Shown: in pieces, positions 26,434-35,735 of the stretch
Position numbering within the stretch: position 1 is the first letter of the stretch
Layout of the letters: the number at the start of each line of letters is the position of its first letter
Notes under the pieces: model-generated
Database searches by the model: none
Told to the model about the DNA's origin: nothing
What the model saw: the letters and a program-made list of their open reading frames with translations, nothing else
Translations under genes and position numbers: made by a program
Source: Nocardiopsis alborubida
GTDB taxonomy: Bacteria > Actinomycetota > Actinomycetes > Streptosporangiales > Streptosporangiaceae
DNA: 64,000 bases
Direction of reading: 5' to 3'
NCBI RefSeq assembly: GCF_012396365.1
Contig: NZ_JAAXPG010000001.1
Span: 372,001-436,000 of the forward strand

Positions 26434-29094
26434 CTACCGCGGCTCCGGTTGCCCCTGCCGCTCCGTGTCCTCCCGCGGCTCCGGGTCCAGTTCGGCCACG
26501 GCGGTCACCCGGTGCACGGCGAACCGGTGCACCGCCGCCCGGGTCGCGTCGTAGGCGGTCAGGAAGCCCCCGTCCACACCCGACGGCTCCACGATCCGGC
26601 TCACCTGGCGACCGTCCGTGTCGGTGTAGCCGATCCACACCCTCCGGCCGTCCCGGGCGGCTCCCGCGAGCACCTCCAGCACCGCAGCCGACCGTGACCC
26701 CGGCGGGCCGTTCTCGGGCAGCGGGACCGGTGTGCGCGCCGCCGTGGCGGCCTCGTCCCCGGCGCGTACGGCGCGTACCGCCGCGGCCGCCAGCTCCCGC
26801 GACGTCCCCGACCCGCCCGGGGCGGGGGGCACGTCCGCGGCGTCGGCCCGGCGTACCTCGGGGCGGCTCAGCCGCATCGACCCGTCCCCGCCCTCGGGCA
26901 CCGGGTGGTACCCCAGCTGCCGCAGCCGCTCCACCAACGCCGCACGGGTCGACCGGCTCGCCACCACGGTCGGCGCCAGCCTCAGCAGTCCCAGGTCGTC
27001 GGTCCGCCGGTCGCTGACCAGCTCCTCCAGCAGCGCGGGCTCGTCGCAGCGCAGGTAGCTCGACGCCGAACCGGCCCGCAGCCGTCCGTGCCGCCGACCC
27101 ACGTCCGAGACCAGGTACCGCAGTGCCTGGGGGAGCGGGGTGCGCGAGTGGCGTTCGAGCAGGGTGGTGATGTCGGCGACGCCCCGCCCGGCGTCCAGGG
27201 CCCGCCGTACCGACCCCTCCGTGAACCGGTACACCGTGGCCCCGCCGGTGGACTCCACGTCGGCGACCAGGGCCAGCTCGCGGGCCAACCCGGACACCAG
27301 TGGGCCCGGCGCGACGGCCGTCAGGTCGCCCTGCACCAGCACGTAGTCGAGCGGCTCGGGCAGCTCCCCGCCCAGGACGCGCGCGGCCCCGTCCTCGTCG
27401 CCGTCCAGCAGCGGACGGACGTGGTCGGCCAGCGCACCGCGCCCGGTCAGGCCGAGCGCGGCCGCCTCGGCCGCCGCCGCCCGCACCAGCTCGGCGTAGA
27501 CCGGCGACTGGCGGCGCGGGCGCCGCCAGGACAGCCGCGCCGACAGCGAGTCCGGCAGCGGAGCCAGACCTGGTGCCGCGGTGCCCAGCTCCGTGAGCAG
27601 GTCGCGGCGGGCCTGCGGCGCGGCCGGACGGACCAGGCCCGGACCGAGCGCGTTGCGCATCCGCCCGCCCGAGTCGCGCGATCCGCTCAGCGACGCCACG
27701 CGGTCCGACTCCAGCCAGGCGGAGGCCAGCCGCAGCCACCGGTGCGCGGGCGCGCGCTCCCGCCACAGGTCGTACTCGCGGGTGGGCAGCCACTCGCCCT
27801 CGACCCGGTCGTCGGCGCCGAGCAGCCCGGCGGCGTGCGCGACCTCCACGAACAGGGCGGCGGTGGCGTCGTCGGTCTCCATCGCCTGGGCGGCGCGGCG
27901 CAGGTCGCGTACGCCCAGACCGCCGTTGCGCAGCACCGCGGCCGGGTCCTCGGACCAGTGCTCCAGGAGTTCCTCGACGGCCCGCAGCACCGTGAAGGCC
28001 TGCCCGGCGGCCGCCCGGGTCACGGCGTCGGCGGGGTGCGCGGTCCCCTCGAAGGGCGGCGGCGCGGTGGTGACCTCACGGAACAGCAGGCCCGAACGCA
28101 GGTGCAGCCCCACCTCGCGGGGCAGGGTGAGGGTGTCGTCGCCGCTCGGCAGCAGAAGGGCGCGGGCGATCAGCTCGTCGACCGGAGAGGCGGCGGTGTC
28201 CAGGGCGACCTCGCGGCGGGCTCCGGAGACGGTTCCGTGCGGCGGCCCCCACGCCATGCTGTCCAGCAGCCGCCGGGCCTGGGCGCTGATCGGTCCGGTC
28301 CGGTCGTCGCCGGGAGCCGGTGCGTCGGCCTGGATCCGTGGGGCGTGCGGGCTCTCCGTGCCCCGTGAGCTCCCCGGGCCTCCTGCGCTCCCCGGGCTCC
28401 CCGCGTTCTCTGGGGCTCCCGCGCCCGCGGGGCCCTCCGCGTGCCCGTGACCCTCTCCGTCGACCAGGACCGCGACCCGCTTCGGGTCGGACAGGAGAGC
28501 GGCGACCGCCTCGACGGGGGTGTCCTCGGTGCCGTCCGGCGCGAGGTCGTCGGCGAGCCTCCTGACGGCGCCGTGCGGCAGCGCGGCGAGCAGCACGCGC
28601 GCGGGCGGGCCGAGCCGGGCGGGCTGGGGGAGCAGGTCGCGCAGCACCTGGACGGGGCGCAGCCGCCCCCGGTCGGGCCAGACCAGGGCCAGGCGCAGCA
28701 GGGTGTCCAGGGCCGCGCCGACCGGTCCGTCCGCGGTGTCGCGGCCGTCCACCGGCCCGAGCGCGTCGGCCAGGTCGGCGGCGGGCACCCCCACAGGCTC
28801 GGACATCCGGTCGTCACCGAGTGCGACCACCGACTCCAGCACCTGGAGCGTGAACCGGTCCAGCCGTTCCAGGACCCGCAGAACGGTGTTGCGGGTGGTG
28901 GCCCGTGAGGCGAGCGCGCCGATGTCGGCCGGGACGGGCTGGGCCAGGTCCGGGCGGGCCCGCAGCAGGGCGACGAGTGCGTCGTCCGACCTGCCGCGCA
29001 GCCAGGAGGTGAACGTGGGGGGACGGCCCGACGCGGGGGCCGTGCGGCCCCCCGTGCCCGGTTCGCGCCCGTCGGGCGGTGCGTTGTCGCTCAT
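26434..29094 (-). CDS. Helicase-associated PF13625-type protein with C-terminal WYL domain
   Basis: This 886-aa protein resembles mycobacterial Rv0862c, which adjoins the XPB gene. The N-terminal half is helical (FTSWLRGRSDDALVALLRARPDL opening, typical of the family). The middle contains the PF13625 (Helicase_C_3) region (PLDYVLVQGDLTAVAPGPL and YLVSDVGRRHGRLRAGSASS). The C-terminal 90 residues form a WYL domain (RRVWIGYTDTDGRQVSRIVE through FLTAYDATRAAVHRFAVHRV). A low-complexity Gly/Ser/Pro insert lies around residues 225-265. There is no helicase Walker A, so it is not itself a motor. It probably acts with XPB on DNA (inference from recurring neighbourhood). The ATG is complement 29092-29094. 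Confidence 0.85.
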   Translation of the reverse strand: MSDNAPPDGREPGTGGRTAPASGRPPTFTSWLRGRSDDALVALLRARPDLAQPVPADIGALASRATTRNTVLRVLERLDRFTLQVLESVVALGDDRMSEPVGVPAADLADALGPVDGRDTADGPVGAALDTLLRLALVWPDRGRLRPVQVLRDLLPQPARLGPPARVLLAALPHGAVRRLADDLAPDGTEDTPVEAVAALLSDPKRVAVLVDGEGHGHAEGPAGAGAPENAGSPGSAGGPGSSRGTESPHAPRIQADAPAPGDDRTGPISAQARRLLDSMAWGPPHGTVSGARREVALDTAASPVDELIARALLLPSGDDTLTLPREVGLHLRSGLLFREVTTAPPPFEGTAHPADAVTRAAAGQAFTVLRAVEELLEHWSEDPAAVLRNGGLGVRDLRRAAQAMETDDATAALFVEVAHAAGLLGADDRVEGEWLPTREYDLWRERAPAHRWLRLASAWLESDRVASLSGSRDSGGRMRNALGPGLVRPAAPQARRDLLTELGTAAPGLAPLPDSLSARLSWRRPRRQSPVYAELVRAAAAEAAALGLTGRGALADHVRPLLDGDEDGAARVLGGELPEPLDYVLVQGDLTAVAPGPLVSGLARELALVADVESTGGATVYRFTEGSVRRALDAGRGVADITTLLERHSRTPLPQALRYLVSDVGRRHGRLRAGSASSYLRCDEPALLEELVSDRRTDDLGLLRLAPTVVASRSTRAALVERLRQLGYHPVPEGGDGSMRLSRPEVRRADAADVPPAPGGSGTSRELAAAAVRAVRAGDEAATAARTPVPLPENGPPGSRSAAVLEVLAGAARDGRRVWIGYTDTDGRQVSRIVEPSGVDGGFLTAYDATRAAVHRFAVHRVTAVAELDPEPREDTERQGQPEPR

Positions 29095-29258
29095 CGGTTC
29101 AACGCTAAGCGATCAGGGCCCCGGTGTTCGCGTCCGTCCCCTGTGGCTTCCGCGACTGCCTACGGCACACCGCAGCAGACCGTATCCGAAGGAAAATAGC
29201 TGACCGAAACTGAGAAGTAGGGCTTAAAAGCCAGGTCATCCTGAGCCAATATGGGGGC

Positions 29259-30080
29259 ATGACCCAGCGCTCGGAACAACTGGTACTCGATTATCTGTCC
29301 GAGGTCGGCCTGGAGCTGTACGGTCGCATGACCGCGCAGGAACGCACCGCCTACCTCGCCGGAGTGCGCGCGCGCATCAACGCCCGCCGCGCCGCCGCGG
29401 GACACGACGTGGACACCGTCCGGGGGATCCTCAGGGGGCTCGGCACGCCCCGGGACCTGGTGGAGCGGGACCTCGACGGCCGTGACCTCGACGTCGAGGA
29501 CGACGAGCTGATCCCCTCCAGACCGCGCCACGCCGACCGGCCGCCGCCGCCCTGGCGGGGCGGCCCCAACCGCGGGCTCAGGTCCCTTCTGGAGGGGCCC
29601 GGTCAGACGGAGATGCGTATCCGGGGCCGCCGCGCGGACCGCGGAGACCCGTCCGGCCGGAGCGGTGGGAGCGCGGGCGCGGACCAGCCCGGCCAGGGGG
29701 CCCGGACCGACCGCGGCGGCCCGGTGGGGGTGGTGCGCCGCCACCCGCCCGAGGCCGCGGCCCTGTTCCTGCTGCTGCTGGCCGCGCCCTGGTGGTGGGA
29801 CCTGGCCTTCCTGTGGGTCCTGGGAGCGGCACTGATCCTGCTCAGCCAGGTGTGGTCCGCCCGGGACAAGTGGGTCGGCGTGGGCCTGCCCCTGCTCTCC
29901 TGCGCGCTCGGCATGGCCCTGTGGAGCGGCGAGGCCGAGTTCGTCGACGAGTACGTCCAGGAGTCCCTGACCGCCACCGGGGTCATCGGCCTCGGCGTGG
30001 CCTCCCTGGTGTGCGTGGTCTACCTCTACTCCCGGCTGCCGCGCTCGGCGCCGCCCGGGCGGGGGGCCGCGGCGCGCTGA
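29259..30080 (+). CDS. HAAS-domain-like membrane protein
   Basis: This 273-aa protein starts with a helical HAAS/DUF1700-like domain (LDYLSEVGLELYGRMTAQER, then VRGILRGLGTPRDLVERDL, about residues 1-75). A polar Arg/Gly/Pro-rich linker (about 80-160) and four short hydrophobic segments follow: AAALFLLLLAAPWWW, LAFLWVLGAALILL, VGVGLPLLSCALGMALW and VIGLGVASLVCVVYLY. HAAS domains usually accompany PadR regulators and act in membrane signalling; no PadR lies next to this one. The ATG at 29259 has no ribosome binding site. CAATAT lies 7 to 12 bases upstream as a -10, so the mRNA is probably leaderless. Confidence 0.72.
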   Translation: MTQRSEQLVLDYLSEVGLELYGRMTAQERTAYLAGVRARINARRAAAGHDVDTVRGILRGLGTPRDLVERDLDGRDLDVEDDELIPSRPRHADRPPPPWRGGPNRGLRSLLEGPGQTEMRIRGRRADRGDPSGRSGGSAGADQPGQGARTDRGGPVGVVRRHPPEAAALFLLLLAAPWWWDLAFLWVLGAALILLSQVWSARDKWVGVGLPLLSCALGMALWSGEAEFVDEYVQESLTATGVIGLGVASLVCVVYLYSRLPRSAPPGRGAAAR

Positions 30081-30651
30081 GGCCGTGCGCGCGAAGCGCC
30101 GCGCCGTGTCGGGGTGTGCGCGGTGTCGTCCCAGTTCACCGGCCCGGTACCGCTGGTCATTGCTTGGCAAACGCTGGGGAATAACCTTTTCCGGTCGGCC
30201 CGTTACCGCGCGTCCGAACACACGGATTCGGGTAGTCATGTCGGTACACCGCCTCTTTCGCTGGGCGGTCGCGTCAGTACCGGTGACCAGGCCTCCAGTC
30301 CGGTCGCCACAGCAGCCGAGGCGGCCCGTGTCTCCGCCGAGTCCCGTCCCACACTCCGCACCCAGCGGTGAGGGGCCGCCGTCGGCGCCGCGAGGCCCGG
30401 ATGATCCGCATCCGGGCCTCCTCGTCGTGTCCCAGGGCCCGCGCTGTGCCCCGGAAGCCCCGCCCCGCCGGGCGTGGGCGGGGACCGGCGGCTGTTTATA
30501 CCCTCGCGCCGGTGAGCCCGCGGGCACTACTTTGGAGACACCCGTGGAAAAACCAGGGGCGTCCCGGCGACGTGCGGACGGCGCGGATCCCACCGCACCC
30601 GCCCGCGTCCCGTCTCCGGCACGCCCGCCAGTGAAAGCATGAGGTCCCCAG
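30081..30651 (+). other. 571-bp intergenic region with terminator, doubtful small ORF and cold-shock leader
   Basis: An 85-codon frame (30114-30371) ends just before a strong terminator, but its third-position GC is clearly lower than in neighbouring genes and it matches no known family; a small RNA of about 200 nt is an alternative. To the right, TTTATACC near 30495 is a likely -10, giving the cold-shock gene an untranslated leader of roughly 145 nt. Confidence 0.4.
30392..30420 (+). terminator. Hairpin terminator upstream of the cold-shock gene
   Basis: GAGGCCCGGATG and CATCCGGGCCTC form a perfect 12-bp stem with a 5-nt loop, followed by CTCGTCGTGT. It ends whatever is transcribed from 30.1-30.4 kb. 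Confidence 0.8.
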
Positions 30652-31035
30652 GTGCCCACCGGCAAGGTCAAGTGGTACGACGGCGACAAGGGTTTCGGTT
30701 TCCTCACCCGCGACGACGGCGGTGAGGTCTTCGTGCACTCCTCCTCCCTCCCTCCGGGCACCACGTCGCTGCGCCCTGGCCAGAAGGTCGAGTTCGGCGT
30801 GGCCGAGGGCCGCAAGGGCGCCCAGGCGCTCCAGGTCAAGCTCCTGGAGGACCAGCACTCGGTCGCCAGGGCGCGGCGCAAGAAGCCGGACGAGATGGTG
30901 GTGATCACCGAGGACCTCATCAAGCTGCTGGAGGGCCTGTCCAACGGCTACCGCAGGGGACGGCACCCCGAACGCCGTGATGCGGCCAGGATCGCCTCCG
31001 TGCTGCGCGTGGTCGCCGACGACCTGGAGGCCTGA
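30652..31035 (+). CDS. Cold-shock protein with C-terminal extension
   Basis: This 127-aa RNA-binding protein has a cold-shock domain at residues 1-65: GKVKWYDGDKGFGFLTRDDG holds RNP1 (KGFGFL), and EVFVHSSSL holds RNP2 (VFVH). The remaining 60 residues are a basic-helical extension (RARRKKPDEMVVITEDLIKLLEGLSNGYRRGRHPERRDAARIASVL) seen in longer actinobacterial CspB-type proteins. It probably acts as an RNA chaperone or antiterminator. The GTG at 30652 has GAGG eight bases upstream. A long leader precedes it, as is common for cold-shock mRNAs. Confidence 0.92.
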   Translation: MPTGKVKWYDGDKGFGFLTRDDGGEVFVHSSSLPPGTTSLRPGQKVEFGVAEGRKGAQALQVKLLEDQHSVARARRKKPDEMVVITEDLIKLLEGLSNGYRRGRHPERRDAARIASVLRVVADDLEA

Positions 31036-31265
31036 GCGGCCGCCGTGTCCCCGGGGGCGGCGGGAGACGACGCGCCCGGGTGACGGGGCCGGCGGGATTC
31101 GGTCCGGCCCGGCGGGTTCGGTCTGCTTTGGTTTGCCTCGGTCCGGTTCGGTGTCCCCGGTTCCCGGGTGGTCAGAGGTCCGGGACCGCGTCCGGAGGAT
31201 GTATCGGGCGAACCTTGACCCTCGTTATGGTCAAATCGGTGCTCGCGATCAGTGAGAATGGGGGC

Positions 31266-32072
31266 GTGAGCCCTACTCGACGTTCTCCTGTACCGGACAA
31301 GGCATGTATCGAGGCGGTGGAGCTGGCTCGCTCGGTGGCCGCCGAGGTCGGGCGACCCGAGTGGGTGGGTGAGCACCTCGCCCCCCAGGTCGAGGACACC
31401 CGCCTGGTCACTCACCTCTTCACCTGCCTGGACCCCGCCTACCCGGGGTGGAACTACGCCGTCACCGTGGTCCGCGCCTCGCGCGCCAGACAGGTCACGG
31501 TGAACGAGGTCGTTCTGCTGCCCGGCGACGGCGCCCTCGCCCCGCCCGAGTGGGTGCCCTGGAAGGAGCGGCTGCGCCCCGGCGACCTCGGTGTGGGCGA
31601 CCTGCTGCCCGCCGAGGAGGACGACGAGCGCCTCGTCCCCGGCTACGCCCAGGTGCCCGACAGCGAGCTGGACGCCGAGGGCGAGGACCGGCAGGTGATG
31701 TGGGAGCTGGGCCTGGGACGACGCCAGGTGCTCTCGGAGATCGGACGCGAACAGGCCGCGGAGCGCTGGTACAACGGCGAGGGCGGCCCGCGCAGCCCGA
31801 TCGCGACGGCCGCGCCCGCCCGCTGCCTCACCTGCGGTTTCATGACGCCGCTCGCCGGTGAGCTGCGCCAGATGTTCGGTGTGTGCACCAACGAGTACGC
31901 CCCCGACGACGGCCGCGTGGTCTCGATGGACCACGGCTGCGGCGCCCACTCCGAGGTGCGCCGACCCGAGTCGCGCAACGATCCGGTCAAGCCGGTCGTC
32001 GACGAGATGGGCTACGACCACATCGTCTTCGACGACACCGCCGAGCTGGAACTGGTCTCCTCGGACTCTTGA
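31266..32072 (+). CDS. DUF3027 domain protein
   Basis: This 268-aa cytoplasmic protein of unknown function belongs to actinobacterial DUF3027 (mycobacterial homologue near Rv0883c). The N-terminal part (KACIEAVELARSVAAEVGRPEWVGEHL, then the DPAYPGWNYAVTVVRASRAR strand pair, then APPEWVPWKERLRPGDL) is characteristic. The C-terminal part contains a zinc-ribbon-like set: CLTCGF, then GVCTNEY, then DHGCGAHSE. GTG at 31266 is chosen since GAGAAT lies six bases upstream as a leaderless -10; an in-frame ATG at 31227 would add 13 residues. Confidence 0.85.
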   Translation: MSPTRRSPVPDKACIEAVELARSVAAEVGRPEWVGEHLAPQVEDTRLVTHLFTCLDPAYPGWNYAVTVVRASRARQVTVNEVVLLPGDGALAPPEWVPWKERLRPGDLGVGDLLPAEEDDERLVPGYAQVPDSELDAEGEDRQVMWELGLGRRQVLSEIGREQAAERWYNGEGGPRSPIATAAPARCLTCGFMTPLAGELRQMFGVCTNEYAPDDGRVVSMDHGCGAHSEVRRPESRNDPVKPVVDEMGYDHIVFDDTAELELVSSDS

Positions 32073-32122
32073 CGCCGACGTGCACCAGCGCTGTCTGACG
32101 ACGACGTGCACCGGCGCCGTCC
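32071..32122 (+). repeat. 26-bp imperfect tandem duplication after the DUF3027 gene
   Basis: GACGCCGACGTGCACCAGCG (32071 on) is repeated as GACGACGACGTGCACCGGCG (32097 on); the two 26-bp units differ at about five positions. It begins at the stop codon and has no obvious role. Confidence 0.6.
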
Positions 32123-32301
32123 GGGTGCGTGCCGTGTCCCTGGTCTGTCCGGGCGCACCGTCTCTTCCCGCCGCTGTGCCGCCGCGCCGCACGGTCCGGC
32201 CCCGGCCCTCCGCTCCGGTGGGCTAGGGTCGGTTTACCGCATCCGCTCCCGCCCCGGGTGCACCGTGCCGGGCCGTGCCCGCAGCGCAGGAGGAAACCGC
32301 C

Positions 32302-35300
32302 ATGGCCGAGCCGCTGACCGCTTCGGTGGCCGATCCCTACAACACCGCCGAACTGCGCCGACGCGTCCTCGCGGCGTGGGCCGACGCCCCCGCGCGCTTC
32401 CGTGAGGACGCCAACGCGGAGGAGGACTTCGCGCTCGGCGGCTACCGCGACCGGGTCGTGGTCGAGTTGGCCCAGAACGCCGCCGACGCCGCCCGCCGCG
32501 CGGGCGTCCCGGGACGGCTGCGCCTGGCGCTGACCGGCCGCCGGCTGACCGCCGCCAACACCGGCGCACCCCTGACCGCCGAGGGAGTGGAGTCGCTGGC
32601 CACGCTGCGGGCCTCCACCAAACGCGGTGAACAGGGCTCCGCAGGACGCTTCGGCGTGGGCTTCTCCGCAGTGGCGGCGCTCAGCGACGACGTCACCGTC
32701 GACTCCGGCGGCTCGGCCGTCCGCTTCAGCGCCGAGGCCGCCCGCGCCGCGGTCGCGGCCCTGCTGGGCGACGACGGCGTCCACGGCGGGCTCGCGGAGG
32801 AGGTGGAGCACCGTTCCGGGCACGTGCCCATGCTGCGCCTGCCCTTCCCCGCCGAAACCGTTGGCCGGGAGGCCCCCGGTGCCGAAGGGGCGGCCGGGTC
32901 CTCCGCCTCGCGTGAGGGCGCCGAGGGCTACGACACCGTCGTCACCCTCCTTCTCCGCGACGACCACGCGCGCGACCGGGTACGCGAACTCCTGGACCGG
33001 ACAGGCGAGGCGCTCCTGCTCGCCCTGCCCGGCCTGGTCGAGGTACGCGTGGACGTCGAGGGCGCCGAGCGCGTCCTCACCCGCGAGGAGGCCACCGGAA
33101 CGGCCGACCTGGTCACCGCGCACCTGGACGGCGACGGCACCCGGGCCACCCTCTGGCGGACCGTGGAGCGCTCGGGCGCCTTCGACCCCGCCCTGCTCGC
33201 CGACCGCCCCACCGAGGAACGGGACCGCACGTCGTGGTCGCTGACGTGGGCGGTCCCCGTGGACGAGGACGGCGCGGTCGCCGCCCTGCCCGCCGACGTC
33301 GAGCCCGTGGTCCACGCGCCCACGCCCACCGACACCGAACTCGACCTGCCCGCCGTCCTCATCGGCACCTTCCCGCTGGGCAGCGACCGGCGCGCGGTCC
33401 AACCCGGGGCCGCCACCGACCTGCTGCTCATGGAGGCCGCCGAGGCCTACTGCGCCCTGTTGCGTCGCTTCGACCCCCGGGCGGCGCTCGACCTGGTGCC
33501 CGGAACCCGTGTGGGCGGCGGCGCCGTCGACGCCGTCTTCCGCGCCCGCGTGGCCGAGCCCCTCCAGGACGCCCCGTTCCTGGTGACGGCGGCCGGTGCG
33601 CCCGTCGCCCCGCGCGACGCCGTACTCCTCGACACAGGGGGGCCGGGCGGAACCGACGGCCTCGCCGCCGACCTCGTCTCCGTCCTGTCCGAACTCGTCC
33701 CCCGGCTGCTGCCCGGGAGCTGGAGTTCGCGCCACCCCGCGCTGGCCGCCCTGCGCGTCCACCGCCTCGGGCTGGCCGACGTCGCCGACCTGCTCGCCGA
33801 CACCGACCGGCCCCCGCGCTGGTGGGCCTCGCTCTACGCCGCCCTGGACCGGGCGGGTAGGGGCGGCGCCGACCTGGACGAGCTCGGCGCCCTGCCCGTC
33901 CCGCTGGCCGACGGAAGGCTCGTGCGCGGGCCCCGTTCGCTGCTGGTGCCCTCGGAGGACTGGTCGGCGACGGCGGGCGGCGCGCGGAACGACGAGCGGG
34001 ACGGCTGGGACGCACGGGAGGGCCGGAGCGAACGCGGGCCCCTGGACGCCCTGGCCGCCCTGGGCGTGCGCGTCGTGCACCCCGAGGCCGTCCACCCCCT
34101 CCTCAACCGTCTGGGCGCGGTGGAGGCCAGCGCCGCGACCGTGCTGCGCGACGGGCGCACCGAGGCCGCCGTCCGCGCCTCCCTGGACGCCGACGACCCC
34201 GACCCCGTGGCCGAGGCCGTGCTGGACCTGGTCTCCGCGTCGGGGATCGGCGTCGCCGACGTGCCCTGGCTCTCCGAGCTGGCCCTGCGCGACGACGAGG
34301 ACGGCTACTCGGTCGCCGCGGAGCTCCTCGTGCCCGGCGCGCCCCTGGCCGACCTCCTCGTGGACGACGCCCCCTTCGGCACCGTGCACCCGGACCTGGT
34401 CGAACGGCACGGGGCCGAGGTCCTGCGCGCGGTCGGCGCGCTGTGGGAGCTGACCGCGGTCCGCGCCGAGGAGGTCGCGCTGGGCGAGGACCTGGCCTCC
34501 GTCTTCGACGGCGCGGCGGGGGAGGAGGGCCCGGACGGCCTGGAGGACTGGGCCGACGAGGTCCTCGAACGCGTGGGCGACCCGGAACTGCCGCCGGTCG
34601 TCCCCGAGCTGGTGTGCGTCGCCGACCTCGACTACGTGGCCGACGAGCAGTGGCCCCGCGCCCTGGCCATGCTCGCCGAGGGACCGCTGCGCGAGGCGGT
34701 GACCTCCCCCGCCCGCGTGCTGCTGCCCGACGGCCGCGTGGCGGACGTGCCCTCCTACACCGCCTGGTGGCTGCGTACGCGGGCCCTGCTGGGCGGGAGC
34801 TCCCCGGCCGGGCTGCGGCTCGGGGACGCCGACCCCGCCCTGGTGGGTCTGTACGACGAGGTGAGCGCCGACGTCGACCCGGAGTTCGCCCGCGCGCTGG
34901 GCGTGCGCACCACCCTGGACGACGTGCTGGCGGATCCGGACGGCGCGGACGACCTGCTCACCCGGCTGGCCGACCCCCAGCGTCACGTGGACCGCGCCTC
35001 GCTGCGCAGGGTGTGGGCCGCCCTGGCCGGGGTGGACACCGACCTGGTCACCCCGCCGTCCCGCGTACGCGCGGTGCGGGGCGGGTCGATCGTGGTGGCC
35101 GACGCCGAGGACGCGGTCGTGGTGGACTCGCCGGACCTGCTGCCGCTGCTGGAGGAGCAGGAGAGGGCCCTGGTGCTCGCCCCGGCCGAGACGGCCGAGG
35201 CCGTGGCGGACGTACTGGACCTGGACCTGGCCAGCGAGGTCGTGACCGGAAGGGTCGGATCGGCGGGGCAGATGCGCCAGGTCCCGGACGAGGCGGACCT

Positions 35301-35544
35301 CTTCCTCGACCCGGCGGGGGAGCCCGACCGCACCTACCTGCACCACCAGACGCTCACGGTGGACGGGGTGGAGGTGGAGTGGTACGTGGCGGACGGTTCG
35401 GCGCACGCCTCGACCAGTGACGGGCTGGCCCGGGCGCTGTGCTGGCGCGCGGGGCAGTGGTCGAGGAGGCACGTGCTGGCCGACGCGCTGCGGGAGCCGG
35501 GGTCGGCGGCGAGGCTGCTGGCCGAGGCCGACCTGGACGACTGA
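32302..35544 (+). CDS. Large GHKL ATPase with sacsin-like N-terminal domain
   Basis: This 1080-aa protein has an Hsp90-like GHKL ATP-binding domain at the N-terminus. The N box is VVVELAQNAADAARRAG (about residues 51-67), G1 is LTAANTGAPLT, and the G2-like loop is GSAGRFGVGFSAVAALSD. The remaining roughly 850 residues are helical, Asp/Ala/Leu-rich and unassigned, with repeated short blocks around RVLLPDGRVADVPSY. Proteins annotated as sacsin N-terminal ATP-binding-like are conserved in actinobacteria next to DUF3027, but have no established role; a chaperone-like function is inferred only from the ATPase fold. The ATG at 32302 has AGGAGG seven bases upstream. It lies 229 bp after the DUF3027 gene on the same strand. 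Confidence 0.82.
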   Translation: MAEPLTASVADPYNTAELRRRVLAAWADAPARFREDANAEEDFALGGYRDRVVVELAQNAADAARRAGVPGRLRLALTGRRLTAANTGAPLTAEGVESLATLRASTKRGEQGSAGRFGVGFSAVAALSDDVTVDSGGSAVRFSAEAARAAVAALLGDDGVHGGLAEEVEHRSGHVPMLRLPFPAETVGREAPGAEGAAGSSASREGAEGYDTVVTLLLRDDHARDRVRELLDRTGEALLLALPGLVEVRVDVEGAERVLTREEATGTADLVTAHLDGDGTRATLWRTVERSGAFDPALLADRPTEERDRTSWSLTWAVPVDEDGAVAALPADVEPVVHAPTPTDTELDLPAVLIGTFPLGSDRRAVQPGAATDLLLMEAAEAYCALLRRFDPRAALDLVPGTRVGGGAVDAVFRARVAEPLQDAPFLVTAAGAPVAPRDAVLLDTGGPGGTDGLAADLVSVLSELVPRLLPGSWSSRHPALAALRVHRLGLADVADLLADTDRPPRWWASLYAALDRAGRGGADLDELGALPVPLADGRLVRGPRSLLVPSEDWSATAGGARNDERDGWDAREGRSERGPLDALAALGVRVVHPEAVHPLLNRLGAVEASAATVLRDGRTEAAVRASLDADDPDPVAEAVLDLVSASGIGVADVPWLSELALRDDEDGYSVAAELLVPGAPLADLLVDDAPFGTVHPDLVERHGAEVLRAVGALWELTAVRAEEVALGEDLASVFDGAAGEEGPDGLEDWADEVLERVGDPELPPVVPELVCVADLDYVADEQWPRALAMLAEGPLREAVTSPARVLLPDGRVADVPSYTAWWLRTRALLGGSSPAGLRLGDADPALVGLYDEVSADVDPEFARALGVRTTLDDVLADPDGADDLLTRLADPQRHVDRASLRRVWAALAGVDTDLVTPPSRVRAVRGGSIVVADAEDAVVVDSPDLLPLLEEQERALVLAPAETAEAVADVLDLDLASEVVTGRVGSAGQMRQVPDEADLFLDPAGEPDRTYLHHQTLTVDGVEVEWYVADGSAHASTSDGLARALCWRAGQWSRRHVLADALREPGSAARLLAEADLDD

Positions 35545-35735
35545 GACCGTCGCCGACGCCCACAGGGCCGTCCGGGGGCGGCGGACGCCCCTTCGGCCCG
35601 GGGGCGGTCCGGCCGGCCCCGGTTCGCAGGCCCGGTCGGCCTCCGGGCCCGGGGCCGACGACGAAGGACGCGGCTCCGGCCCCGGGAGCGAGCAGTGGAG
35701 CCCTTCCGCGCCCGGCAGGGCGCGGCGGCCCGCGG

